NCBI RefSeq assembly: GCF_003254275.1 | Contig: NZ_QKZK01000016.1 | Span: 29,301 to 93,300, forward strand | Length of the DNA stretch: 64,000 nt | Direction of reading: 5' to 3' | Source: Breznakibacter xylanolyticus | GTDB taxonomy: Bacteria > Bacteroidota > Bacteroidia > Bacteroidales > Marinilabiliaceae | Shown here: one piece after another, positions 46,668-54,966 of the stretch | Layout of the letters: each line of letters opens with the position of its first letter | Position numbering within the stretch: position 1 is the stretch's first letter | Translations under genes and position numbers: made by a program | Notes under the pieces: model-generated | Databases searched by the model: none | The model's input: only the letters and a program-made list of their open reading frames with translations | Told to the model about the DNA's origin: nothing

Positions 46668-46694
46668 CAAAAAAAATGCCTGATAATATCAGGC
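46668..46694 (-). terminator. Terminator after pgeF
   Basis: On the minus strand GCCTGAT, AT-rich loop, ATCAGGC, then TTTTTTT. About 195 bases after the pgeF stop, directly before the pyrB leader. No gene seen between 46695 and 46889. Confidence 0.8.
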
Positions 46695-46889
46695 AAACGA
46701 CAATTTATCAACTCATTGGAGATGTTGTTTGATTTTTCTGAAACAAATGAAACAGCAGTGAAATCACCATTATTTGCCCGATTGAGCAACGCTTGTAATA
46801 TCATTTGTTCGGAAATCATACCGAAAAACAAAAGTATAACGATTTACCCTACTTTTCTCGTTCACGAAGAAAAATATTTATCAACAACG

Positions 46890-47642
46890 TCATTGTATCC
46901 ATACCCCCATGCCAAAACGGCCGGTTCGTCCTCTCGATGCCCGATACGAGAACCATTGTTCGCTGTGGCAGCACACACATTGCTGATGTTGGTGAATTTG
47001 ATTGGGGTTGATGCCATTTTCGATTAATATTTGTCGATTGGCCGCATGCAAATCAAAATGGGTGGCATCCCCTTGGGGAATCAAGGCCGAAATAACTTCG
47101 GGGCAATTTTGATGAACGCTTTCAATCACCTCATGCCCCACCTGATAGCAGCATCGACCGATGGCTGGCCCTATGGTTATCTGAATATCTTGAGATTGGC
47201 AGCCATACATGTCATTCATTACATTCAAAACGTTTGCGGTGATTTTCGATACGGTTCCCCGCCAACCCGCATGGGCAACGGCCACCACTTGCCTTGAAGG
47301 ATCGCTCAAGACGATGGGAACACAGTCGGCCACCAATACCATTAGTACCACACCCGGAGTCTGTGTCACCATGGCATCACATTGGGGAATGGTTCCGTCA
47401 GCTTTTTCAATAACTGCGACGCTATTGCCATGTACCTGGTTCATATATACAAATTGTTCCACCCGGAGTCCGTAGCGATTGGCTAAAGCTTGCCGATTGG
47501 ACAGCACATGCGGTAAATGATCATTGACATGAGTTCCCAAATTCATGCTGTGATAGGGTGCCTGACTAAAGCCACCATTCCTGTTGGTGAGTAAGATGTG
47601 TATGTTGGACTCGTGGTGAGCCGATTGAGTTGTAGAATTCAT
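46890..47642 (-). CDS. pgeF: Peptidoglycan editing factor PgeF (YfiH/DUF152, multicopper oxidase-like)
   Basis: 250 residues of the YfiH/PgeF family, purine-nucleoside phosphorylase-like or laccase-like enzymes that edit peptidoglycan precursors (removing wrongly placed residues) and also show adenosine deaminase activity in some members. Zinc or copper ligands: His in YMNQVHGNSV, Cys in VADCVPIVL, His in VAHAGWRGTV. Also TIGPAIGRCCYQVG and the CCHSEQWFSYRASRGRTGRF end. Start ATG at 47642. Cytoplasmic. Alone on its transcript. Confidence 0.94.
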   Translation of the reverse strand: MNSTTQSAHHESNIHILLTNRNGGFSQAPYHSMNLGTHVNDHLPHVLSNRQALANRYGLRVEQFVYMNQVHGNSVAVIEKADGTIPQCDAMVTQTPGVVLMVLVADCVPIVLSDPSRQVVAVAHAGWRGTVSKITANVLNVMNDMYGCQSQDIQITIGPAIGRCCYQVGHEVIESVHQNCPEVISALIPQGDATHFDLHAANRQILIENGINPNQIHQHQQCVCCHSEQWFSYRASRGRTGRFGMGVWIQ

Positions 47643-47925
47643 TTGGCAAAGATAACCATTACTCTAAAGTTCGACAGGTTTGTTGTCTAAGCGCCAAAAA
47701 TCGTTTGACTTCGGGGGGGGGGGACTGCTTTTAATGCGACACATTTAATTTTCATGGCTGTTGTCGACGATGACTTAACGCATGGCATTGCTGGTTATCT
47801 GTTATCGAAACAAAAAATGACAGTAATATTACCGTCATCAAGGACTCCGCGTAATTAACTCATCTCTTGATTTATATATAACCAATGATGTGTTTTTAAG
47901 CCCAGCCAAGTCAAATTATGAGTGC
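47643..47925. other. Intergenic stretch with an 11-G run
   Basis: About 280 bases between the divergent pgeF and deacetylase genes. It holds a homopolymer of 11 Gs (47713-47723) and otherwise no recognisable gene, promoter or repeat. Confidence 0.55.
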
Positions 47926-48002
47926 TTCTTCGGGTCCGCTTCGCCCCTGCTTCGGGACTGCTTCGACTGTTCTTCGACTCCGCTTCGATACCGCTTCGAC
48001 CC
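47926..48002 (+). repeat. Seven tandem 11-bp units with CTTCG core
   Basis: Units of exactly 11 bases, each NNCTTCGNNNN (for example CGCTTCGCCCC, TGCTTCGGGAC, TTCTTCGACTC), in direct array, 77 bases. GC-rich compared with its surroundings. It lies upstream of the deacetylase start. An in-frame reading exists but codes for low-complexity sequence without family support. Confidence 0.8.
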
Positions 48003-48157
48003 GGAGTCGAACAAGGGGCGAAAAAGGTACGAAGTTGGTACGAATCAAACCTCAGTGTTGTGGAGCACAAGGTCTGATTAATTCGTCAAAAAATGACAAT
48101 TTTAACACCCTCACGCCCACTGAATGGTGTATATTAATAATTCAATCGTGCTGTGTG

Positions 48158-48986
48158 ATGCAAAGAGTTTTCAAGCGAATATTGTTGAGCATGTGCCTCG
48201 CTTTCAATATAGTGATAGTAACTTCTTGTGTGCCTCACTCCGTAAATAAGCAACAACCATTCATTGCCATCGATACCCTGTCGGTTACTTCAGACGAACG
48301 CATCGATACGCCATCCATTCTGACCATGCCTCAAGTCCCAGTATTATGTTACCACCGCATCGAGAATGGAACGAAAGCCAATTATAAGGTTTCGCAGGCC
48401 ACCTTTGAGGCTCATATTAAAATGCTCTACGATAGCGGATATTACGCCATCACGCCCATTGAACTTTACGATTATAGGGTGAATCGCGAGCCTCTTCCCT
48501 CCAAGCCCGTCATGTTAACCTTTGACGACTCACGGGTGGCGCATTATACCATTGCTGCCCCAATTCTGGAGCAATACGGATTCAGAGGTGTTTTTTTCAT
48601 TATGACCATCACATGTGATAAACCCAATTATTTATCAAAAAGTCAAATTACACAATTGGCGCAGCGTGGCCATATCATCGGGCTGCATAGTTGGGATCAC
48701 ACCATGGCAACACAATATCTTACGGCGAACGATTGGTTGAAACAGGTGGTCGAACCGCAAAAAATGCTTCAGGAGCTCACCGGCCAACCGATCGATCGAT
48801 TGCTGGGCTTATCCCAATGGAGTTTTCAATCATTCCACCGCTCAGCAGATGAGTTATTACTTTAAATTGTCGTTCATTTTGGCTGATAAGCGTGACACAT
48901 TATTTCCGTTACAAACAGTTCGTCGCATCATTGTCCCCGACATCTCTCCCGCAGTATTGTTGCGTAGCATGAAACGTTCATTTTAA
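48158..48986 (+). pseudogene. Polysaccharide deacetylase lipoprotein with a frameshift
   Basis: NodB-type carbohydrate esterase with lipobox near residue 20 (IVIVTSC). Frame 1 covers VPVLCYHRIENG, VMLTFDDSRVAHY (TFDD motif), GVFFIMT and HIIGLHSWDHT (H-S-WDH metal motif), then stops at 48865. The last conserved segment is in another frame: AYPNGVFNHSTAQQM, RRIIVPDISPAVLLRSM, ending at TAA 48984-48986. Deleting one G from GGG at 48805-48807 restores an LLAYPNGVF join, so a single extra G is the likely cause. Metal and catalytic residues are intact, so the shortened product might fold partly. Assembly error not excluded. Confidence 0.85.
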
Positions 48987-49003
48987 CCTTCATCGCATCC
49001 ACC

Positions 49004-50035
49004 ATGAAATTACCACATGTTTGTTTGTTTATTTTCATTCTTTTAGGAGTGGGCTTGGTGGGGATGCTAGGCAATGTAGCCTGCAGTCAAAGCGAAAAAT
49101 CACACTCCGCCGTGATTCAGTCCCGGGATAGCATTGCGCCCGTGATGGTCACCGTTGATAGCGTTTCGTATCTCAACATCATTGATCGTTTGGCCAATGG
49201 CGACACATCGGGTCGATGGCCGGTGAAAAATCAGCCATTTCCGCCCCCGGGCGCCTTATTGCCTTTTCACCGTATTGTGGCTTATTATGGGAATCTCTAT
49301 TCACGGCGAATGGGTATTTTGGGCGAGTACCCCCCTGATGAAGTGTGGCGGCGATTGAACTTAGAAGTTCAGACATGGCAACAAATCGACTCCTTAACGC
49401 CTGTGCAACCGGCCATTCATTACATCGCAGTGGTGGCTCAGGGGCATCCAATGAAGGATAGCAGCTACTGCATGCGTATGCCCGATCATCAAATCGACTC
49501 TGCTCTTGCTATCGCGAAGATGGGAAAAGCCATTCTTTTTCTTGATATTCAGGTTGGACACAGCACGGTGATGAGCGAAACTCCCCGCTTGGATAAATAT
49601 CTGCGTTTGCCCAATGTTCATTTGGGCGTTGACCCTGAATTTTCGATGAAAGACGGTGAAGTACCCGGCCGGGTTATTGGGTATCTCACCGCCGATGACA
49701 TTAATTTTTGCATCGACCATTTGGCCGCTTTGGTGGATGAATACAAGTTACCACCTAAAATACTGGTCGTTCATCGTTTTACTCAGGGCATGGTGAAGCA
49801 CTATCGTCAAATTAAACTTCACCCGAATGTGCAGGTGGTCATCAATATGGATGGATGGGGGGAGCCGGTTCTTAAGTATAGCACTTACAAGGACTACATT
49901 TTTCGGGAGCCCGTTCAGTTTACAGGATTCAAGATTTTTTATAAAAACGATCTTCGTAAATCTCCTCATCGGTTGTTAACGGCTCCTGAGTTGATGAAGT
50001 TAAAACCTCAACCCATTTACATTCAGTATCAATGA
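49004..50035 (+). CDS. Predicted lipoprotein of unknown function
   Basis: 343 residues with a long hydrophobic start (about 5-25) and a lipobox-like GNVAC at Cys28. The body reads as an alpha/beta protein: FHRIVAYYGNLYSRRMGILGEY near residue 95, HYIAVVAQGHPMKDSSY, ILFLDIQVGHSTV near 185, VHLGVDPEFSMKDG, KILVVHRFTQGMV and VQVVINMDGWGEP. Alternating beta-strand/helix pattern suggests a TIM-barrel-like hydrolase fold, but I do not recognise the family and no catalytic motif is firm. It starts 17 bases after the deacetylase end, so the two may act together at the envelope. Confidence 0.75.
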   Translation: MKLPHVCLFIFILLGVGLVGMLGNVACSQSEKSHSAVIQSRDSIAPVMVTVDSVSYLNIIDRLANGDTSGRWPVKNQPFPPPGALLPFHRIVAYYGNLYSRRMGILGEYPPDEVWRRLNLEVQTWQQIDSLTPVQPAIHYIAVVAQGHPMKDSSYCMRMPDHQIDSALAIAKMGKAILFLDIQVGHSTVMSETPRLDKYLRLPNVHLGVDPEFSMKDGEVPGRVIGYLTADDINFCIDHLAALVDEYKLPPKILVVHRFTQGMVKHYRQIKLHPNVQVVINMDGWGEPVLKYSTYKDYIFREPVQFTGFKIFYKNDLRKSPHRLLTAPELMKLKPQPIYIQYQ

Positions 50036-50101
50036 CATGATTGCCCCACTGCCTGTTTGTAACTCATTGCCATTTCATCCTGTCATTTCCCGAATAAACC
50101 C

Positions 50102-50109
50102 TACATTTG
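50102..50109 (+). promoter_or_regulatory. -7 box of the PhnA-domain gene promoter
   Basis: TACATTTG (TAnnTTTG), 32 bases before the ATG at 50141. No clear -33 box. Confidence 0.5.
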
Positions 50110-50140
50110 CGCATATTTTTTGAATTTAACGAATAAGCTC

Positions 50141-50713
50141 ATGAGTTTTGAAAAAGAATTACAAGCCCGAAGCGGCGACGTTTGCGAATTATGTGGTGCA
50201 AACGGCGATTTACAAGGGTTTGAAGTGGCTCCTGTGCGCAAGGGAAATGCCGATGATCACGTGTTGGTGTGCCCCACTTGCCTTGAGCAAATAACCGATG
50301 CCTCTAAAACCGATGCCAATCATTGGCGCTGTCTCAACGATAGCATGTGGAGTACTGTTCCTGCTGTGCAGGTGATGGCTTGGCGTATGTTGCATCGTCT
50401 TAAAGCCGAAGGATGGCCACAGGATCTGTTGGATATGTTGTATCTCGATGAGGAAACCCTCGAATGGGCCAAAGCCGGTGTTGAAGACGAAGACGCCATC
50501 AAACATGTCGATAGCAATGGCAACATACTCCAGAATGGCGACAATGTGGTGCTCATTAAAGATTTAAATGTTAAAGGAGGTGGTTTCACAGCCAAGCGGG
50601 GTACCGCAGTTCGCGGTATCCGTCTCGACCCCGATAATGCCGAATACATCGAAGGAAAAGTTGAAGGTCAACAGATCGTGATTTTAACCCAGTACGTGAA
50701 AAAATCCAATTAA
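50141..50713 (+). CDS. PhnA-domain protein (YjdM-like)
   Basis: 190 residues from ATG 50141. N-terminal zinc-ribbon CELCGAN...VCPTC, a helical middle (WSTVPAVQVMAWRMLHRL), and the C-terminal PhnA domain (about 120-190): DSNGNILQNGDNVVLIKDLNVKG split over two strands, KRGTAVRGIRL and EYIEGKVEGQQIVILTQYVKK. The E. coli homologue YjdM/PhnA lies near, but is not needed for, phosphonate use; true role unknown. Alone on its transcript with a promoter box upstream and a terminator downstream. Confidence 0.9.
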   Translation: MSFEKELQARSGDVCELCGANGDLQGFEVAPVRKGNADDHVLVCPTCLEQITDASKTDANHWRCLNDSMWSTVPAVQVMAWRMLHRLKAEGWPQDLLDMLYLDEETLEWAKAGVEDEDAIKHVDSNGNILQNGDNVVLIKDLNVKGGGFTAKRGTAVRGIRLDPDNAEYIEGKVEGQQIVILTQYVKKSN

Positions 50714-50737
50714 TGGGTTAGATCATAAATGTGATAG

Positions 50738-50769
50738 AACCGCTGACGAAAGTCTGGCGGTTTTTTTTT
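50738..50769 (+). terminator. Terminator after the PhnA-domain gene
   Basis: AACCGC-TGAC, loop GAAA, GTC-TGGCGGTT, then a run of nine Ts, 25 bases past the stop. Confidence 0.9.
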
Positions 50770-51035
50770 AATGCCCTATGATGATCATTTCCAAAACCAT
50801 CAAGCATAATTGTTGATGGCAGCTTGTTTTTTCTTTCTTGATACATGTATACCGTTGATGCTTGCAACTTGATTCATTAGTCCCTCATCCCCATCACTGA
50901 AGTACAATGTCGACAATTTGTCGTGAAAAAACATTCGCAAAATTGTTAACGAATAAAAAAGATTTGTATTTTCATATATCCAGATTTTGTGCTGGTTCAA
51001 TACTTAAAAAAAAATTCAACTTAAACCTTAACAAC
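50770..51035. other. Intergenic stretch before the DUF4301 gene
   Basis: About 265 bases with no gene. An in-frame extension of the downstream protein (from 50907) is open but has no family support. No TAnnTTTG box is clear. Confidence 0.45.
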
Positions 51036-52568
51036 ATGTTATCTGTAAATGATCAGTTACAATTAGAGCAAAAAGGAATCACCATTGAGAAAATTGAAAT
51101 GCAACTCTCCCATTTCAAAGATGGTTTTCCCTTTATGAACATCGTTAAAGCTGCCACTGTTGACAATGGCATATTAAGAGTCGATACTAATGCGACACAA
51201 CATGCCGTGCAAATGTTTGACGATGAAGTCAAAAATGGTCTCTCAATCACCAAATTTGTGCCAGCATCCGGTGCTGCAACCCGCATGTTCAAGGCCTTGT
51301 TCGATTACCTCAATAAACTCTCCGATGAGGCTCCGGCTGAGATGCCAAAGCCTGTTGCCGAGTTCATTGAGCGCTTACCTGATTTCCCATTTTTTGACGA
51401 ACTGGAGAAGTGCATGGGCATGGATTTGAAAAAATTGTCTGTGCGCAAAGACAATGCTGAGGAGATTTTGAGCACTTTCCTGCTGAATACCGGAATGAAT
51501 TATGGCGGTTTGCCCAAAGGGGTGCTTAAGTTTCATGGTCAAGGAAAGCAGGCCCGTACCCCCATCGAAGAGCATCTGTTGGAAGCTGCACTTTACGGTC
51601 GTGATGCACGGGGAAAAGCCAAGCTTCATTTCACGGTCAGTCCCGAGCATGAAGCCTTATTTCAACAAATTACGGACGCTAAAAAAGGTGAATATGAAAA
51701 GCGGTTCGATGTGAGCATCGAAGTCTCTTTTTCCCATCAAAAAACAGCAACCGACACCTTGGCGGTTACCCCTGACAATCAACCTTTCAGAACAGACTCG
51801 GGTGACTTGCTTTTTCGTCCTGCCGGGCATGGGGCGCTTATTGAGAACCTCAATGACTTGGATAGTGACTTGATTTTCATCAAAAACATCGACAATGTGG
51901 TTCCCGAACACCGCGTGGCTGAAACGGTAACCTACAAAAAAGTGTTGGCCGGAACATTATGTCGAATGCGCAAAAAAGTGTTTGAGGTGCTTTCGAATCT
52001 CGACCAGCTGGAGTTGAAAACCATTCGCACACAAATCATCCCACAACTTGAAAAGGATTTGTTGTTGCAATTGCCCGACATCGTAAAAAATGCCGACGAT
52101 GTACATTTAAAAAAACAACTTCACACCTATTTAAACCGCCCTATGCGTGTGTGCGGGATGGTGCGAAATCTGGGAGAACCCGGAGGGGGGCCTTTTTGGG
52201 TGATGAATGGCGACAACAGTTTGTCGTTGCAAATTGTTGAAAGTTCTCAAATTGACCTCTCTAATGCGGCGCGAAAGGCGGTTTTTGATGGAAGTTCTCA
52301 TTTTAATCCTGTTGATTTGGTGTGTGCCGTGAAGAACTATCGGGGTGAAAAATTCAACCTCTTGCTCTATGTGGATCCTGACACGGGATTCATTTCCGAA
52401 AAGTCTCAAAACGGTCGTCCTCTTAAAGCATTGGAGTTACCGGGCTTATGGAACGGAGCCATGGCACACTGGCTAACCATGTTTGTCGAAGTCCCTTTGA
52501 CCACTTTTAATCCCGTTAAAACCATCAACGACTTGCTTCGAGCAGAACATCAGCCCGTCAAATCGTGA
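51036..52568 (+). CDS. DUF4301 family protein
   Basis: 510 residues from ATG 51036, in line with the family's roughly 500-520. Seen: FVPASGAATRMFKAL near residue 80 (a GxxxRM-type nucleotide-sugar-transferase-like loop), GLPKGVLKFHGQGKQARTP near 165, EHLLEAALYGRD, FTVSPEHEALF, FRPAGHGALIENLNDLDSD near 270 and VRNLGEPGGGPFWV near 385. The order resembles a sugar-phosphate nucleotidyltransferase or UTP-glucose pyrophosphorylase-like fold, which is inference. Cytoplasmic. Well conserved in Bacteroidota but not characterised to my knowledge. Confidence 0.88.
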   Translation: MLSVNDQLQLEQKGITIEKIEMQLSHFKDGFPFMNIVKAATVDNGILRVDTNATQHAVQMFDDEVKNGLSITKFVPASGAATRMFKALFDYLNKLSDEAPAEMPKPVAEFIERLPDFPFFDELEKCMGMDLKKLSVRKDNAEEILSTFLLNTGMNYGGLPKGVLKFHGQGKQARTPIEEHLLEAALYGRDARGKAKLHFTVSPEHEALFQQITDAKKGEYEKRFDVSIEVSFSHQKTATDTLAVTPDNQPFRTDSGDLLFRPAGHGALIENLNDLDSDLIFIKNIDNVVPEHRVAETVTYKKVLAGTLCRMRKKVFEVLSNLDQLELKTIRTQIIPQLEKDLLLQLPDIVKNADDVHLKKQLHTYLNRPMRVCGMVRNLGEPGGGPFWVMNGDNSLSLQIVESSQIDLSNAARKAVFDGSSHFNPVDLVCAVKNYRGEKFNLLLYVDPDTGFISEKSQNGRPLKALELPGLWNGAMAHWLTMFVEVPLTTFNPVKTINDLLRAEHQPVKS

Positions 52569-52633
52569 CCCACGACACACAGCCCCATTCGCCTCTCCCT
52601 GGCCGATGGGGCTTGTTGTTGATAACTTCATGC

Positions 52634-52662
52634 TTGGAATTCGCAATAATTTGGTAGTTTTG
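52634..52662 (+). promoter_or_regulatory. Promoter of the TPR-comA-aroE unit
   Basis: TTG at 52634-52636, 18 bases, TAGTTTTG at 52655-52662 (TAnnTTTG). The ATG follows 20 bases later. Confidence 0.7.
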
Positions 52663-52682
52663 CAACGTACTAAATCAAATAT

Positions 52683-54098
52683 ATGCAGGACTTCTTGCAA
52701 GGACATTTTGATGACACCAATGAGTCGATTCAACGTTTTGAAGCGATGAATCAACATCTTCGTGAGCAGTATTTTGATGTTCACGAAGTTGAGAACATGT
52801 TTGACTATTATTTGGAAACCAACCAAATGGATTTGGCCGAACAGATTCTTTCAATTGGTCTCAAGCAACATCCCGATGCCATTCCTCTTCAAATAAAATT
52901 ATCCATTGTTTTATCTGAACAAGGATTTTTCGATGAAGCCCTCGAAATCATTGAGTACCATCTTAAATTTGATCCCCAAAGCCCAGAATTGCTCATGTCG
53001 ATGGGGTGGTTGTGTCTCAAAAAGGGCGATGATGTTAATGCTTTGAAATATTTCGATGAGACTTTACGTTTTGCAGGGAATGATGAAGAAAGTTTTCTGC
53101 TCGATATTGGTTTTAATCTCAACCAGGAAGGGTGTTTTGAATTGGCTGTTGACTACCTGAGAAAGGGCTGTGATCGGTATCCCCATAACGAAAACATGTG
53201 GTTCGAACTTGCATATGCTTACGAACGCACCGAAGATGACGAGGCCGGTATTGAAGCATACTCCACATTGTTGGATATGAATCCCTTCTTTGACAATGCC
53301 TGGTACAATTTGGGTATCCTTTATAATCGCACAGGGCAATTTGCCAAGGCCATTGAGGCTTATGAGTTCTCAATAGCCATTGTGTCCGATCACAGCGAGT
53401 CATTTTTCAATATGGGCAACAGTTATGCACATCTCGATCAGTTTGAGATGGCATTGGATTGTTACCTCACTTATGCTTCCTATGGGTTCGAAAATACCAT
53501 GACTTTTCAATACATTGGGGAGTGTCTCGAACAGTTGGGGCAGGTCGATAAAGCCATTCGTTATTATGAAATGGTGATTGAGCATAATCCTCAATTTGCA
53601 GATGCTTGGTACGGTATTGGTACGTCGTTGATGAACAGCAGCCGAATTGCTGAAAGCATATACCCGCTTGAACAGGCTGTGCGTTTGCAACCCAAAAATC
53701 CGGATTATTGCTTTGCTTTGGGCAAAGCCTATCGTGAACTGATGGCTTACGACAAGGCCATCGCCTGCATTGAAAAAGGATTGATGCAGGATCCTGAAGA
53801 AATATGGGCTTGGATTGAACTGGTGCAGCTCCATACCGAGAAAGATCCCCTGTTTAATTTCATTGAATTTATTGACCGCGCCCTGGTTGAATACCCCACT
53901 GTGGGAGCTGTTTCGTACATGGCGGCTGTCATTTATTTTAAATTTGCGCAAGACAAAGACCTTGCGTTGGGATACCTCAAAGTAGGACGTCGTCGTCAGC
54001 CCGACGACCTTCAAGTGGTGCTCACCGAGTTCCCCGAATTGCTCAATGCCCCTGAAATCACAAAACTCATCAATAAAAAAGCTAAGAACGTAAAATAG
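52683..54098 (+). CDS. Cytoplasmic TPR protein
   Basis: 471 residues, no signal peptide, built almost entirely of tetratricopeptide repeats (about 10 or 11 from residue 50 to 440). Clear units include ALEIIEYHLKFDPQSPELLM, NAWYNLGILYNRTGQFAKAI, SFFNMGNSYAHLDQFEMALD and AIRYYEMVIEHNPQFADAWY. A protein-binding scaffold. It is transcribed just before comA and aroE (comA follows after 3 bases), a grouping I recall from other Bacteroidota genomes. Function unknown. Confidence 0.92.
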   Translation: MQDFLQGHFDDTNESIQRFEAMNQHLREQYFDVHEVENMFDYYLETNQMDLAEQILSIGLKQHPDAIPLQIKLSIVLSEQGFFDEALEIIEYHLKFDPQSPELLMSMGWLCLKKGDDVNALKYFDETLRFAGNDEESFLLDIGFNLNQEGCFELAVDYLRKGCDRYPHNENMWFELAYAYERTEDDEAGIEAYSTLLDMNPFFDNAWYNLGILYNRTGQFAKAIEAYEFSIAIVSDHSESFFNMGNSYAHLDQFEMALDCYLTYASYGFENTMTFQYIGECLEQLGQVDKAIRYYEMVIEHNPQFADAWYGIGTSLMNSSRIAESIYPLEQAVRLQPKNPDYCFALGKAYRELMAYDKAIACIEKGLMQDPEEIWAWIELVQLHTEKDPLFNFIEFIDRALVEYPTVGAVSYMAAVIYFKFAQDKDLALGYLKVGRRRQPDDLQVVLTEFPELLNAPEITKLINKKAKNVK

Positions 54099-54101
54099 AC
54101 C

Positions 54102-54956
54102 ATGACGTTAAATTACCAATTGCCTTATCTCCCCGAACGACCGGCTAAACCTCGCCAATCGGGTGTGACCATGATGATGGATAAAGGCCTCAGCCTTCGC
54201 GAAGCGGAAGATTTTTGTTCGGTGTCGGGCGAATATACCGACCTGGTGAAGTTTGGTTTTGGAACTTCATTGATTTGTAATAACGTAGCCGATAAATTAA
54301 ATGTGTACCGTCAGGCCGGTATCGAAACCTATTTTGGCGGAACTCTGTTCGAAGCCTTTGTGATCAGAGGCATGTTTGATGATTTTCTCCGTTACTTGGA
54401 GAAATATCAAATGAAATATGTCGAAGTATCCGATGGTACCATCGAAATGGATCATGATGTGAAGTTGAAATACATCGAACGATTGGCCAAAGACTACACC
54501 GTATTGAGCGAAGTGGGTTCCAAGCTGGCCGGACGTGTGATTACCAATAATGAGTGGATCATGATGATGCGCAGTGAGTTGCAAGCCGGTGCCTGGAAAG
54601 TGATTGCCGAGGCTCGCGAAAGCGGAACCATTGGCATTTTCAACGCCGACGGTTCGGCCAATACCAAGCTGATTGCCGATATTGAGCAACAAGTGGAGCA
54701 AACTAAAATTATATGGGAGACCCCTCAAAAGAACCAACAAGTCTGGTTCATTCAGCACATGGGTGCCAATGTGAACCTGGGTAACATTGCGCCTTACGAG
54801 ATGATTCCTCTCGAAACGCTTCGTCAGGGGCTCCGTGGCGACACTTTGCTGTCGTTTTTCTCCCCAAAGAGTTGTTATGACCATCTTGAAATGATTTATA
54901 TGCCTGAGTCCTGTGTGAAACCACGAAGGTCTCAGGCTTTTTTTATTCCATTATAA
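54102..54956 (+). CDS. comA: Phosphosulfolactate synthase
   Basis: Adds sulfite to phosphoenolpyruvate to give (2R)-phospho-3-sulfolactate, 284 residues, TIM barrel. Seen: RQSGVTMMMDKGLSLREAED at the start, YTDLVKFGFGTSLI, GIETYFGGTLFEAF, YVEVSDGTIEM, VLSEVGSK and ...QHMGANVNLGNIAPYEMIPLE...LRGDT. In archaea this is the first step to coenzyme M; in Bacteroidota it probably serves sulfonate or sulfonolipid precursors (inference). The last 20 codons after LLSFF form a terminator hairpin (54902-54944) within the frame. Preceded by a TPR gene, followed by aroE. Confidence 0.9.
   Translation: MTLNYQLPYLPERPAKPRQSGVTMMMDKGLSLREAEDFCSVSGEYTDLVKFGFGTSLICNNVADKLNVYRQAGIETYFGGTLFEAFVIRGMFDDFLRYLEKYQMKYVEVSDGTIEMDHDVKLKYIERLAKDYTVLSEVGSKLAGRVITNNEWIMMMRSELQAGAWKVIAEARESGTIGIFNADGSANTKLIADIEQQVEQTKIIWETPQKNQQVWFIQHMGANVNLGNIAPYEMIPLETLRQGLRGDTLLSFFSPKSCYDHLEMIYMPESCVKPRRSQAFFIPL
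54902..54944 (+). terminator. Terminator inside the 3' end of comA
   Basis: GCCTGAG (54902-54908) pairs with CTCAGGC (54931-54937), with inner CCT/AGG and GTG/CAC helices, then TTTTTTT (54938-54944). The stop of comA lies 12 bases after the T-run. Confidence 0.85.
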
Positions 54957-54966
54957 AAGAAACAAA

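Noticed and set aside
46616..46831. 71-codon minus-strand frame across the pyrB leader and the pgeF terminator
   Set aside because: It overlaps two regulatory structures and has no homology pattern.
47918..48157. N-terminal extension of the deacetylase through the 11-bp repeats
   Set aside because: The extension is low complexity, and a proper lipoprotein signal starts at the ATG at 48158.
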